A program made the position numbers and the translations under genes. DNA of 14,393 bases from Pseudomonadota bacterium (GTDB lineage: Bacteria > Pseudomonadota > Alphaproteobacteria > Kiloniellales > J153): NCBI GenBank assembly GCA_022572105.1, contig JACZWN010000075.1, positions 1-14,393 on the forward strand, given 5' to 3'. The notes below the pieces were generated by a model. It saw only the letters and a list, made by a program, of their open reading frames with translations. It was not told the origin of the DNA and made no database searches. Position 1 is the first letter of the stretch. The number at the start of each line of letters is the position of its first letter. Shown here piece after piece: positions 14,326 to 14,393 of the stretch.

Positions 14326-14393
14326 TGAACCAAGTTCCCTGGAATCGGCGCTCGAGCCATATTAGGCGATAGAGGTTGTTCCGAATTTGTTAA

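Overview
The window is high-GC DNA with dense, mostly co-directional genes and short or overlapping junctions. Codon use and gene families suggest an alphaproteobacterium (Rhodospirillales/Rhodobacterales-like), but nothing here fixes the taxon. No rRNA, tRNA or CRISPR was seen. Two functional modules meet tail to tail, followed by a region carrying transposon debris.

Region 1 (1-3905, + strand) looks like an arsenic module. It holds the C-terminal ~670 residues of an arsenite-oxidase-type molybdopterin large subunit (AioA-like, cut by the window start), a secreted pentapeptide-repeat protein, and an aquaglyceroporin translationally coupled to it by a GTGA overlap. The four residues that bind arsenite in characterised AioA appear to be present.

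Region 2 (3902-13031) is a complete-looking corrinoid/tetrahydrofolate methyl-transfer regulon built around a divergent promoter region (6964-7282). On the minus strand, reading away from it, are a MetF-like methylene-THF reductase, a small PF13769-type 'virulence factor' protein, a free-standing MetH-type activation domain, and a methyl-THF:corrinoid methyltransferase. On the plus strand are a UroD-superfamily methyltransferase (the probable substrate-specific MT1), a B12-binding corrinoid protein, a RACo-type ATP-dependent corrinoid reactivase, a CobW/G3E GTPase, and a GntR/FCD regulator. The inferred flow is: CH3-X to the corrinoid protein, then to THF, then oxidation of CH3-THF to CH2=THF, with RACo and perhaps the activation-domain protein rescuing Co(II). 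The methyl donor X is not identifiable. There is no MttB-type trimethylamine/glycine-betaine methyltransferase, so UroD-type substrates (methoxyaromatics, methyl halides, others) are more likely.

A 262-bp element with perfect 34-bp terminal inverted repeats and no coding capacity (9224-9485) sits inside the plus-strand operon, ending 18 bp before the RACo start codon. A good sigma-70-like promoter before the MT1 gene overlaps an AT-rich inverted repeat, a candidate site for the GntR regulator.

Region 3 (13032-14393) contains the 3' remnant of a DDE integrase-core transposase and a convergently oriented YkuE-like metallophosphoesterase. It seems unrelated to the methyl-transfer genes and may mark a rearrangement boundary.
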